A DNA stretch of 64,000 nucleotides. It comes from Roseibium sp. HPY-6. Lineage in GTDB: Bacteria > Pseudomonadota > Alphaproteobacteria > Rhizobiales > Stappiaceae. The translations under genes and the position numbers were made by a program. Below are positions 16,074 through 25,304 of the stretch, piece after piece. The stretch's first letter is position 1; each line of letters starts with the position of its first letter. Where the stretch lies: contig NZ_JBEWCD010000002.1 in the NCBI RefSeq assembly GCF_040530035.1, forward strand, positions 2,711,793 through 2,775,792, given 5' to 3'. The notes under the pieces were generated by a model. The model was not told the DNA's origin. It saw only the letters and a program-made list of their open reading frames with translations, and did no database searches.

Positions 16074-19000
16074 TCAGTATTCGCGCTCGAAGAAGATTCC
16101 GGCCTTAGAAGAGCCGTCGGCGCCGACCTCGCCGCGCACCTTCAATCCCCGATCGAGATCGATATCGACCTTGACCCGGCTTGAGCCGGAGCCGGTCCCC
16201 TGTTCAACACCTAGATAGATGTTGTCGTTGATGTATTTGCCGACCGCAACTGATGGTCCTTCGTCTCCATCGGTGTTGATGTCGATTGCGTCCAGGCCCA
16301 GGGATTTTCGGATCGTTGCAAGAGGACCGCTGTCGCTGCCGCCAGTCAGTGTCGCCAGGGCTGCCGCAAGGCTTGCGATCTGAGTTGCTGAAAGGTTGCC
16401 GACGCTTTTGCCGAACAGGAGCAAGGCCAGCACTTCGTCCTGAGGAAGTTCTGGAGAAGAGGAGAAAGCGATCTCCGGATCGTCCGCCTGACCGCTCACC
16501 GTGACGGTGATTGTTGTGCTGTTCACCGACGTCGTCGCAGCAAAATCGATAAGCGGTGTCAGGGATCCGTCAAAGGTTGCGCTGCCGCGCGAGAAGGTCA
16601 ACCGCCGAGTCAGAATGTCCAGCTGGCCACGCTTGAGAGAGAAAGCGCCGATCGCCTGAGGATCGGCAGTGGTGCCGACGATTTTCAGGTTGCCCTGCAA
16701 TTCGGTATCGAGGCCTCGTCCGCGAATGAATATCCGGCCGGGCGCGGAGAGGGTGATATCAAGGCGCGGTGGGACCGACTTCTGCTGCGCTTGCGACTGT
16801 TTCGGTTCACCGCCGAGTTCCGCAACCTGTTGCCGGATGGCCTGGGGCGCATTCACATGCCTCACCTCAACAGGCGGAATCGCGCCGGGAAGGTATTCGG
16901 GAATGGAAACATCTGCCTTGTTGATCGTGACGGTGCCCCCGATCAGGGCCGAGCTCGATGGGGATGCGAGCGGTCCCGTGATCTTGATATCCGCGTCGAC
17001 TTCCGCGGTGACCAATCCCGGGTCCACGTAGCGTCCGCGGTCCAGCTTCAGTGCGAGATTCGCGGGAAAACCGTCATTCATTCCAACGGTCCCTGATGCA
17101 GACAGCGTGCCGCCGGTGGCAACTTCTCCGGTGATCGCATTGAGCGCTGCCTGATCCTGTGTGACGGAAGCGCTGCCCCCGATGTTCTGCACCGTAAGCC
17201 CGGTCGACAGGCTGGTAACCTTCAGTCCGGCCGGCGTCGCTGTGATCTGATAGGTCGGAGAAGCGGCGGATCCGCCGACATTGCCTTTGAGCGAAATTGC
17301 CCCTTCACCGCGAATGCCTGCTTCCAGCAAGGGTCGTTTCAGCGCGGCCACTGGAATTGTACCGTCGAGCGAGATTGCCAGCGGATTGGGCTGCGACAAC
17401 CCAACGCTTCCCGATGCGGTCAAAGTCAAGCCGTTAGGATCGCTTGCGGTAGTTTTCTGAGTGACCTGATTGTCCTTCAAACTCCCTGACGTTTGCAGAT
17501 TAAGCGCGGCAAGGCCGTTGTTTTTCAGCTCCGCTGCAGTGAGACCTGCTCCCGAAATTGACCAATTGGCCTCAGGAGAAGACGAACTTCCTTGCGCTTG
17601 TACAGTCCCGGACAGGGTTCCGCCAAGGCCAAGAGAGGGCACGAAGGCATTGGCAAGACTGAGCGGAACAGATTTCAGTTCTGCGGCAAGATCAAGCGTT
17701 TGCCCCGCCTTGCCGGAGACCGCAAGCGACCCGTTGCCGAGTTTGAGCTCAAGGGGCTGTATGTCGGCATTCCCATCGGCATATGAAATTTTCGTCGGCT
17801 GCAGAAGGCGGCTTGAGAGCCCCTGATAACGCATCGAGAGCTCTTGAAGAGCAACGTCATAGGCATTGGCCGATGGTTGCGACACATGGCCGTCAAAGGA
17901 GAGGCCGTCTTCACTTCCCTGGTCGATCTTTGCTTCAATCTTGACCGAAGTGCCGCCATTGTCCGGCGTTGCCAGGATTGACACGGCGTGTACGGGTGTA
18001 GCGTCCGTGATCAGGTCGGAAAGTTCAATGTCCGCCGACGCAGATTGTGGTGAATAAGGCGCTGCGATGTTGGCCTTCAACTTGACCTGACCGATGCTGA
18101 GGGAGGGCACATCGATGTCAGAACCGGTCAAATCGACGGCGAGCTGTTTGTTGTCCGGATCTGCCAGAACGCTGCCCTGAAGCTGACCACCGATTTCCGT
18201 GAGAAGGAGCGGCGAGAGCGAAGCGAGATCCGGAGCGTTGATTTTCAGATCGCCGCGGAGGGTTTCGACCGGTTTTTGAAGATCAGCTACCGCAAGAGAG
18301 CCTGTAACGGTATTGCCCGCAAGCTTAACTGAGAGCGGGTTGATGTCAGCGCCGCCATCAGTGCTTTTGAGTTCGATATCGACAGCTATCGGCTGCCCGT
18401 TCAGTTGCGCTGACGTTGTTACAGTCGCGCTTGGAGCTTCCATGTCGGCTGTCGCGTTGGCGGAAAAAATGAGATCATCGAGCGGTGTGCCCGCAAGCAT
18501 GATCTGATTGGACGTCGCATCAGCTTCGACTTCCAGTGCATCAATCGGGCCGGATGTTTTGGCCTTCAGTTCCAGCGCTCCCGAAAGCTGAGGGTCGAGC
18601 TTGCCGAGATCGGCAAGACTGGCTGAAAAGTCTGACGCAAGGGCCGCATCCGCGTAATGCGCTTCACCGCCAAACTGCATCGCAGCGTTTTTCAGTGAAA
18701 TGCTCTTGAGCGTGATGTCGTTGGCGCCCGCCAGCTCCACGACCGCATCGATTTGGGTATCGCCTGCCATAAGGGCGTCTGCTTGGGTGATGCCGGTTTC
18801 AAGATCTTGCGTCGCAGCGGCAAGTGTCGCCGAGCCGGAAAGGTCAGAGGGATCGAGATCGATCGAAAATGACGTGGAAGCACTGCCGCCGAGCGTCCGG
18901 TTGGCAAGTTTTGAGAATGCGCCGAGATCTTGAACCGAAAGTCGTCCCTGACCGGAAATGTTGCTTGCAGACGCGAGCGTATCTGTCAGTGTCAGGGCGG

Positions 19001-20456
19001 CAGCTTCGGACGTGAGCGCGAGGTCTGAAAGCGCCGCCGACTGTTCAGCGCCGTTAACGTCACCCGCGGCCTTGAGAGAAATGTTTCCCGACAGCGGTTC
19101 GGTCTGCGCTGTCAGGCCGTCAAGCCCTGCGACCGAAAGCGACAGGTCGAAGGGTGTTGTCAGGACGCCGGGTTTAAGATTTGCGCCTTTGCCGGTGGCT
19201 GTTAGAAGAATTTTCCCTGTTCGGGCTTCGGTGGTCTGGAGCGCGTCAAGGTCGAGGCTCGCCGACCAATCGGCAGCGCTCTGGTCGCCGCTTAGGGCGA
19301 AGTCGGCATAAAGCGGTCCAAACGCAACCCTTCGCTCCCCTAGATCAAGTGCGACCAGCGCGCCTCCGCCTGCATTGACGGACACCGTTCCGGCAGCGCT
19401 GATAGGCCCGTTTTCAAGTGTCGCGTTTGCCTTAACCGAAACGGTTTGCGTGTTCAGGACGATATCAGCTGCTTTCGGCGCAAAGTCTTTTGTGAAGCGG
19501 GCATTGCCGGATGCTTTTGTCGTTCCCAGAAAAAACGACTTTGCAAGCGGCGGGGCCAGCGGTTCCAGATCACCGTCAAGGTCGAACACCAGCTGACGCT
19601 CTCCGGGTTCTTCCTTGAGCTTTGCCGACCCCGTAACGGTCGAGCGGCCATCCAGCGCAACGTCAAGTTTGGCGCCCCAGTCCGTCAGCGGACCATTTCC
19701 GGCAAGGTCAAGCCTGATGGCAGGAAGATCCGGTATTTCCAGAACACGTGCGGCCAACCCGCCGCGTGGCTCTGACAAAACCAGGTCGAATGTGAGCGTT
19801 TCGGCCGAAGGCTCGAATTCACCATTGGCTGTCAGTCGCGCATCAACACCGTCCACGCGATGAACATCCAAAGCTGCGGTGACAAGTGCCGGATCCAACG
19901 CGAATGCACCTGATCCTGAAACTGAAAGGGAGATGGGTTCTCCGAGCAGCTCGTGACCAAGATTGACTTCCGAAAGCGCAAGGTTCTGCAAGGAAATATT
20001 CACGGGGAGAGAGACTGTGCCGGTTTCTGTTGGCTCTTCTTCTGAAGTCTCGGACTGTGTGGCAGGCTCGCTCGCTGGAAGGCGGTTCAGGTCGATCTGC
20101 TTTGCTTCGACCGAGACAATGTCGAGATCTCCTGAAAACAGATGCAGCGGTTTCCAGTCCAGTTCTACCTTTGAAGCCTCAAACCACACCCCTTCCGTAT
20201 CGGCGAGCGTGACCATGTCCAGAGCCGCATTCAGTCCGAAACTCAGGTATAGGCCCTCAACCTTGACTGTCTGATTGTCACTTGAGGCAAGTGAGCTCAC
20301 AACGTTGGAAACGAGGTTTCGGCCCGCAGGAACCTGAAGCGTTGCAATCACAAGAACTGGTATTGCGATCGCAATCACAACCAGAAATCCAAGAATCCGC
20401 AATGTAAGGCTCAAAAAACGCATCTGGATAAACGTCTGTCTGTCACCGGGTAGCAT
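16074..20456 (-). CDS. tamB: TamB, translocation and assembly module / inter-membrane lipid transport protein
   Basis: A 1460-residue protein with a single N-terminal signal anchor (LRILGFLVVIAIAIPVLVIATL), then a long run of repetitive beta-strand sequence typical of AsmA/TamB groove proteins. The C-terminal DUF490/TamB domain (about 1100-1460) contains DEVLALLLFGKSVGNLS and ends in FFEREY, with the final aromatic usual for the family. TamB spans the periplasm, works with TamA, and is now linked to phospholipid movement to the outer membrane. tamA lies immediately upstream on the same strand, 106 bases away. The start could also be the ATG at 20423; neither has a strong ribosome binding site. 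Confidence 0.95.
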   Translation of the reverse strand: MLPGDRQTFIQMRFLSLTLRILGFLVVIAIAIPVLVIATLQVPAGRNLVSNVVSSLASSDNQTVKVEGLYLSFGLNAALDMVTLADTEGVWFEASKVELDWKPLHLFSGDLDIVSVEAKQIDLNRLPASEPATQSETSEEEPTETGTVSLPVNISLQNLALSEVNLGHELLGEPISLSVSGSGAFALDPALVTAALDVHRVDGVDARLTANGEFEPSAETLTFDLVLSEPRGGLAARVLEIPDLPAIRLDLAGNGPLTDWGAKLDVALDGRSTVTGSAKLKEEPGERQLVFDLDGDLEPLAPPLAKSFFLGTTKASGNARFTKDFAPKAADIVLNTQTVSVKANATLENGPISAAGTVSVNAGGGALVALDLGERRVAFGPLYADFALSGDQSAADWSASLDLDALQTTEARTGKILLTATGKGANLKPGVLTTPFDLSLSVAGLDGLTAQTEPLSGNISLKAAGDVNGAEQSAALSDLALTSEAAALTLTDTLASASNISGQGRLSVQDLGAFSKLANRTLGGSASTSFSIDLDPSDLSGSATLAAATQDLETGITQADALMAGDTQIDAVVELAGANDITLKSISLKNAAMQFGGEAHYADAALASDFSASLADLGKLDPQLSGALELKAKTSGPIDALEVEADATSNQIMLAGTPLDDLIFSANATADMEAPSATVTTSAQLNGQPIAVDIELKSTDGGADINPLSVKLAGNTVTGSLAVADLQKPVETLRGDLKINAPDLASLSPLLLTEIGGQLQGSVLADPDNKQLAVDLTGSDIDVPSLSIGQVKLKANIAAPYSPQSASADIELSDLITDATPVHAVSILATPDNGGTSVKIEAKIDQGSEDGLSFDGHVSQPSANAYDVALQELSMRYQGLSSRLLQPTKISYADGNADIQPLELKLGNGSLAVSGKAGQTLDLAAELKSVPLSLANAFVPSLGLGGTLSGTVQAQGSSSSPEANWSISGAGLTAAELKNNGLAALNLQTSGSLKDNQVTQKTTASDPNGLTLTASGSVGLSQPNPLAISLDGTIPVAALKRPLLEAGIRGEGAISLKGNVGGSAASPTYQITATPAGLKVTSLSTGLTVQNIGGSASVTQDQAALNAITGEVATGGTLSASGTVGMNDGFPANLALKLDRGRYVDPGLVTAEVDADIKITGPLASPSSSALIGGTVTINKADVSIPEYLPGAIPPVEVRHVNAPQAIRQQVAELGGEPKQSQAQQKSVPPRLDITLSAPGRIFIRGRGLDTELQGNLKIVGTTADPQAIGAFSLKRGQLDILTRRLTFSRGSATFDGSLTPLIDFAATTSVNSTTITVTVSGQADDPEIAFSSSPELPQDEVLALLLFGKSVGNLSATQIASLAAALATLTGGSDSGPLATIRKSLGLDAIDINTDGDEGPSVAVGKYINDNIYLGVEQGTGSGSSRVKVDIDLDRGLKVRGEVGADGSSKAGIFFEREY

Positions 20457-20562
20457 GCAACAAAAAACTGATGAGTTTCAGCGTTTTTAACAGGGCATTT
20501 GGGCACCAGTTGGACGCCCTGAGTGAAGTGCCTCTGATTATGACCGCACGACTGAAAGGCGT

Positions 20563-22548
20563 CTAAAACGCCTGGCTCAAGCCTACATAAAGCGCAAAAT
20601 CCGGATCGTCCCTGCCGGGGTCGAGCGGGATTGCAGCGTCGATGCGCAGCGGTCCGATCGGCGTAAAATAGCGAAGGCCCGCGCCAACGCCGACCTTCAG
20701 TTCTTCGGAGAAATCCGGAACACTGTCTTCGTAGGCATTACCGGCGTCGACAAATCCGACAATACCAATTGTCTCCGTCACCCGCACGCGGACTTCGCCG
20801 GACAACTCAACGAGTGAACGGCCCCCGACAACCTCACCATCCACCCTGGGACCGACATTGCGGTAAGCATAGCCCCGGATTGATCCGCCGCCTCCTGCGA
20901 TGAAGCGGCGGCTTGCCGGGACGGCTTCGACTGAAGGGGCAAAGATTGATCCGACCGAAACCCTTCCGGCGAGAATGAAACGCTTCGCCTGATCAAGCGC
21001 GTAGTAGCTGGAAACAGTACCTTTGACGAAGCCCATCGCATTTGAATTGAGCGTGTCATAAGCAGGCTCTGCGAATACTGCGGCAAACACGCCTTTCGAC
21101 GGATTGAGCTTGTCGTCTCTGTTGTCGAACACAAGATCTGCCGGGAGACCGACAAGCAGGTATTGGTCGTCACCGAAGGCATCTTCTTCATCAGCAAAGA
21201 AAACCTCGGCGCCGGCCCTGCCTTTCAGTTTCTCCGAGAACTCACGGTTCAGGAAAGCGTTGTAGGTGACGGTTCGGCTTTTATAGGCGTCCGGGTTTTC
21301 CTGTCTGGCTTCCAGACTGGTTGAAAAACTCGTCAACGGACCGAAAACGCCAGGCTTTTCAAAGGCGATCCTCGCGGAGTATTCCTGATTCTCAAAGCTC
21401 TCGGTTCCGATCCTGCCAATGGACCCCTCGACCGAAAGCAACTCGCCGCGCCCGAAAAGGTTCCGGCGTCTCCAATAGGCTTCAACGCCGAAGCCTTCCG
21501 TGCTGGACCAGGACGCACCAGCACCGATCACGTGACGCTTTCTTTCGCTCACCTCGATAGTGATCGGCAAGCTCCCGTCGGGGCCTGCAATGTCGCCCTC
21601 GACAAACCGTATGGATGAAAAGATCCCCAGATCGTTCAGACGCTTTCTGGCACGCGCGATATCTTCAGGCGAATAGATGCCGCCTTCGGGCAACATGGCC
21701 TGTTGTTTAACGAAGTCGGGATCCGTTACTTCAGTGCCATTGACGGAAACGTTTCCAAATCGCGCCCTTGGCCCTGCGTCGGCAACAAGACCGACATCCA
21801 GCGTGTTCGTGCTGTGGTCAGCCGTGATGCGCCGCTCGGCGATCCTCGCCTTCGGGTAGCCGCGTCCGCGAAGGACGGAAACAATGCGGCCTTCGGCGGC
21901 AAGAATTTTGCCTGATCCGGCAACGTCACCCGGCGCAAGTCCCCAGAAGGACGGATCTGTCGAAAGGTCACCGCCGGTGGACGAGACCGAGACATCTCCG
22001 AAAGTGAAAACCGGTCCGGGATTGATCAGGATGGCGACCTTGACCGGCCGGGAGTCCGGCAAGTCGCTGAGTTCCAGGGCAGTCTCCAGAGGAATTCCAG
22101 CGAGCGTTATGGATACCGTGCCTCCATAGCGGCCATCTGCGTAAAGCTTTGCAACAAGCCTTTCTCGATCCGACAGGGCCCGCGAAATCAATCCGGCTTC
22201 GCCTGAGGGCGGTTTGTCCTGTTGCTGGATCAGCAGGGACGCGCTCTTAAGGTCCTTCGTAAGCTCTTCGTCACCCGTTGAGACTGCAATTTCCGCTTCG
22301 TAGGGCAGAGGATCCGGAACCGCTTCGCCTTGTTCTTCCTCGGATCCGCCGAAGGGCTTCCAGCCGAAAATCTCAAAGGCGTTTGCTGGAATCACTGCGG
22401 TTAAAATGGGGACAAGGACTAGGCAAGCAACAATAGCGGGCCTTAAAACACCCAAAGGGCCGGCCACTTTCAAAGCAGCCAGCCTTTCACTTGCGGTACG
22501 ACCCGCGCTCCGGCAAACGCCGGAGAAGCAAGACGGTAGACCCTTCAC
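20563..22548 (-). CDS. tamA: TamA, Omp85-family outer membrane protein
   Basis: 661 residues beginning at a GTG. A signal-like hydrophobic stretch (GVLRPAIVACLVLVPILTAVIPANA) lies 32-56 residues in, so the true start may be somewhat later. POTRA-like repeats follow (to ~350), then a 16-strand barrel with the Omp85 lid-lock motif GGSIRGYAYRNVGP. The protein ends in Phe, as outer membrane barrels do. It should sit in the outer membrane and form the TAM complex with TamB, encoded just downstream. Confidence 0.94.
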   Translation of the reverse strand: MKGLPSCFSGVCRSAGRTASERLAALKVAGPLGVLRPAIVACLVLVPILTAVIPANAFEIFGWKPFGGSEEEQGEAVPDPLPYEAEIAVSTGDEELTKDLKSASLLIQQQDKPPSGEAGLISRALSDRERLVAKLYADGRYGGTVSITLAGIPLETALELSDLPDSRPVKVAILINPGPVFTFGDVSVSSTGGDLSTDPSFWGLAPGDVAGSGKILAAEGRIVSVLRGRGYPKARIAERRITADHSTNTLDVGLVADAGPRARFGNVSVNGTEVTDPDFVKQQAMLPEGGIYSPEDIARARKRLNDLGIFSSIRFVEGDIAGPDGSLPITIEVSERKRHVIGAGASWSSTEGFGVEAYWRRRNLFGRGELLSVEGSIGRIGTESFENQEYSARIAFEKPGVFGPLTSFSTSLEARQENPDAYKSRTVTYNAFLNREFSEKLKGRAGAEVFFADEEDAFGDDQYLLVGLPADLVFDNRDDKLNPSKGVFAAVFAEPAYDTLNSNAMGFVKGTVSSYYALDQAKRFILAGRVSVGSIFAPSVEAVPASRRFIAGGGGSIRGYAYRNVGPRVDGEVVGGRSLVELSGEVRVRVTETIGIVGFVDAGNAYEDSVPDFSEELKVGVGAGLRYFTPIGPLRIDAAIPLDPGRDDPDFALYVGLSQAF

Positions 22549-22788
22549 TTACTGCCGCCTGACGGGTTGGCCCGGCCCGCGCGTCAAGACGTTGAATTGC
22601 GCATCAGCCCGACTGCTCGAAAGCCCCTACGTAAGACAAACTAGTTTGTCATGGTTAAATCTTGTTGAATCTCGATAGACCATGCTCCCCAGTTGAAAGC
22701 AAGAGCCAAGAGAGGTCAATGGTTTGCCGGAAACTGTTGAGAGGGAAGAACTGGCGTTTAAACGTAAAATTACTGGCCTCAAAACAAA

Positions 22789-22810
22789 CGCGCCGGCAAA
22801 TGCCGGCGCG
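22789..22810 (-). terminator. Terminator of folD
   Basis: CGCGCCGGCA and TGCCGGCGCG form a perfect 10-bp stem closed by AA. On the minus strand it is followed by TTTGTTTTG. It begins about 30 bases past the folD stop. Confidence 0.8.
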
Positions 22811-22838
22811 TAACGTTCATGAGACCCATGAATGCGGC

Positions 22839-23750
22839 TCAAAAGAGCGGTTCTTCTTCCGGAAGACCCATAAGACGCCGTGCCGCAGTAAGCGTATTGA
22901 CCATCAGCATGGCAATTGTCATAGGCCCGACCCCACCCGGTACCGGTGTGATCGCCCCGGCGTGGCCAACGGCTTCGTCAAAGGCCACATCACCGACGAG
23001 GCGTGATTTGCCTTCCCCGCGTTCAGGTGCCGGAATCCGGTTGATGCCGACATCGATCACCGTTGCACCGTCCTTGATCCAGTCGCCCTTGACCATCTCC
23101 GGACGTCCGACCGCCGCGACGACGATATCGGCAGCACGAACCACGTCGGGAAGATCCCGGGTGCGGCTATGCGCGATCGTGACGGTGCAGCTTTCCTGGA
23201 GCAGCAGGCTGGCCATCGGTTTACCGACAATGTTGGACCGCCCGACGACCACTGCTGATTTTCCGGAGAGCGTGTCGCCAAGCGTACGCTTCAGAAGCAC
23301 GAGGCTGCCGGCCGGCGTACAGGGAACGAGCGCGCTGTCGCGTTCGCCCGCCGTGAGCAGACCCACATTTACCGGATGAAACCCGTCGACATCTTTTTCC
23401 GGTCGGATCAGACGAAGAACCTTGCTTTCGTCGATATGGCCTGGAAGGGGAAGCTGGACAAGGATCCCGTGAATTTCGGGATCGTTGTTCAATTGTTCGA
23501 CGAGCGCAAGTACGTCCGCCTCGCTGGCATCAGCTGAAAGCGTGTGCTTGACGGAATGAAACCCGCAGGCCTCCGCCGCACGGTCCTTGTTTCGCACATA
23601 GACCTGACTTGCAGGGTCTTCGCCGACAAGCACAACGGCAAGCCCTGGGCGCTTGCCACTCTCGTCAAGCAGGGCCGCTGCACGGCGAGTGATCTCGTCA
23701 CGAACAGATTCTGCAATGGCTTTGCCATCAATAATTTGAGCCTGGGGCAT
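22839..23750 (-). CDS. folD: Bifunctional methylenetetrahydrofolate dehydrogenase / methenyltetrahydrofolate cyclohydrolase
   Basis: 303 residues, normal FolD length. It interconverts 5,10-methylene-, 5,10-methenyl- and 10-formyl-tetrahydrofolate in the cytoplasm. The catalytic lysine region ([13 protein letters not shown]), the QLPLPGHID motif, DVDGFHP, and the NADP-binding [12 protein letters not shown] are all intact. A strong AGGAGG precedes the ATG. It has its own terminator. Its presence beside the methylated-amine genes fits a role in processing methylene-THF released by dimethylglycine and sarcosine oxidation, but folD is also a housekeeping gene. Confidence 0.96.
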   Translation of the reverse strand: MPQAQIIDGKAIAESVRDEITRRAAALLDESGKRPGLAVVLVGEDPASQVYVRNKDRAAEACGFHSVKHTLSADASEADVLALVEQLNNDPEIHGILVQLPLPGHIDESKVLRLIRPEKDVDGFHPVNVGLLTAGERDSALVPCTPAGSLVLLKRTLGDTLSGKSAVVVGRSNIVGKPMASLLLQESCTVTIAHSRTRDLPDVVRAADIVVAAVGRPEMVKGDWIKDGATVIDVGINRIPAPERGEGKSRLVGDVAFDEAVGHAGAITPVPGGVGPMTIAMLMVNTLTAARRLMGLPEEEPLF

Positions 23751-23890
23751 TCAGCCTCCTTGTCGCTGATTGGGGTGTTTCCATCGAATCCGGCGACAAG
23801 CTATAGAGTGATGCGCAGAATTCTATAAGGCAGATTGCGTCGTTTCCTTCTCTGGTTTCGCCATTGAAGGATTGCACGAGAACTCGATGC

Positions 23891-25075
23891 TCAACCGGAT
23901 CTGACGAACCTGTCCAACTCCGAAATCGCGCAAACGATGTGATAAAGAGAGCTGGCCGGTGCAGGTTCGTCGGCAAACGAACCGTCCGGATCCAGTTTGT
24001 CGAGATAAAGACCGTCTGGCGCATCCTTGAAGTAAACGCGCAGTGCCGCCACGGCTGCCGGTATATCTGTGAAATAGGCTTCCCGTTCCGCACCGGTTGA
24101 TATCTCAGAAAGGGCAATCGCCGCCTTGATCCACTCGGTCTGTCCCCAAAGACGCGCAACAGGATTTTGAACCGTGAAATCGTCGTTAAGCGCCATGAAA
24201 GTGACGCCTCGATTCTCGTCGATGCCATAGGTCCAGCCGATATCATAAAGCCGCCGGGCGGCAATCAGGGCACCGGCATCTCCGCGTAACCGGCCCCAGC
24301 GGCAAAGCAGCCATGCCCACTCGAATTGATGTCCGGGCTCCATGATACGGCCCTTGTCCCCGGGAAGAGGCGTCCAGTCGAGGTCGAAGAACTCTCTCAG
24401 CCCACCAGATACCGGGTCGATGAACCTGTTCAGTGCGAGTTCGGCGATCTCGTCTGCCAGATCCGACCACGCAGGGTCGTCGGACACGTCTTCCCACGCA
24501 AGACAGGCCTCGAAGAGGTGCATATGCGGGTTTGAGCAGAGGGGACGCTTATCCGGATTGGCTTCCCGGAAACCTGCTTCAGGATGTTTGTAGTTCTCCA
24601 GAAGGTAGTTCAGCAGATTGGCGGCGCTCTCGGCGGCTTCGGTTCTCCTGTCCGGGACTTCGGCAGAAACTTGAGCAAATGCAAAAAGCGCGAATGCCTG
24701 ATTGTAGAGATCGAATGCCTCGTCCACGACCTCGTTTTTCAGATCGACAGCCGCCGCTGCATAGCCCTGCTTCGTCAGATAGGCTCTCAGGAACCAGTCG
24801 AAAAGTCCGGTCGCAATCTCTCGTGCAGGCCCCTGCCAGCCAAGCTTTGCACCTTCCAGAAACGAATAGATCTGCCGGGGGACCACCCGTGCGCGACGCG
24901 CGGAGTTTACAGCGGTTATGTCGACAAGATCGATCGCTTCGAAACATTCGCCCTTGGCCATATCCACACCATGCGTCTGCCAAAGTGGCAGCGCGTCGTC
25001 AGTCAGCCATTGGGACAATTCGCTTGACAGCGAGCGCAAAACTTCCGGGTAGGTGATTTGATGCGGATCTACCAT
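23891..25075 (-). CDS. AGE-family epimerase/isomerase (mannose isomerase-like)
   Basis: 394 residues from the ATG at 25075, chosen because GAGGA lies seven bases before it; a longer frame to 25135 adds an improbable leader. The sequence is an (alpha/alpha)6-barrel of the N-acylglucosamine 2-epimerase family. Motifs include RVVPRQIYSFLEGAKLGW, SNPHMHLFEACLAWED, and IMEPGHQFEWAWLL with the catalytic-type His, plus RLWGQTEWIKAA. Known members interconvert mannose/fructose, mannose-6-phosphate/fructose-6-phosphate or N-acyl sugars; which applies here is unknown. It follows the MttB-family gene on the same strand after a hairpin-containing gap. Confidence 0.88.
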   Translation of the reverse strand: MVDPHQITYPEVLRSLSSELSQWLTDDALPLWQTHGVDMAKGECFEAIDLVDITAVNSARRARVVPRQIYSFLEGAKLGWQGPAREIATGLFDWFLRAYLTKQGYAAAAVDLKNEVVDEAFDLYNQAFALFAFAQVSAEVPDRRTEAAESAANLLNYLLENYKHPEAGFREANPDKRPLCSNPHMHLFEACLAWEDVSDDPAWSDLADEIAELALNRFIDPVSGGLREFFDLDWTPLPGDKGRIMEPGHQFEWAWLLCRWGRLRGDAGALIAARRLYDIGWTYGIDENRGVTFMALNDDFTVQNPVARLWGQTEWIKAAIALSEISTGAEREAYFTDIPAAVAALRVYFKDAPDGLYLDKLDPDGSFADEPAPASSLYHIVCAISELDRFVRSG

Positions 25076-25266
25076 CGAGTTCCTCATTGCCAGGGGGGAG
25101 GACGGTACGGGTCGAATCGGTGCCGCCGACACCAAGCCGTTCTAACGGCAATTGCCGCTAAGAGGGACTCTTATCGTCAAAGAAGGGAAACGATGACCGG
25201 AAAAATCCTTGCTGCAGTGCAGTGGGGCGAGACGGGTAAAGAAACCGAAACGGAAATCGGCTGAGC

Positions 25267-25291
25267 GGTGCTTCGGGAATACCGAAGCACC
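25267..25291. terminator. Hairpin downstream of the MttB-family gene
   Basis: GGTGCTTCGG (25267-25276) pairs with CCGAAGCACC (25282-25291) around a GAATA loop. It lies 14 bases past the stop of the methyltransferase gene. There is no clear U-tract on the minus strand, so termination is plausible rather than certain. Confidence 0.5.
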
Positions 25292-25304
25292 TTGATCTTG
25301 TCGC

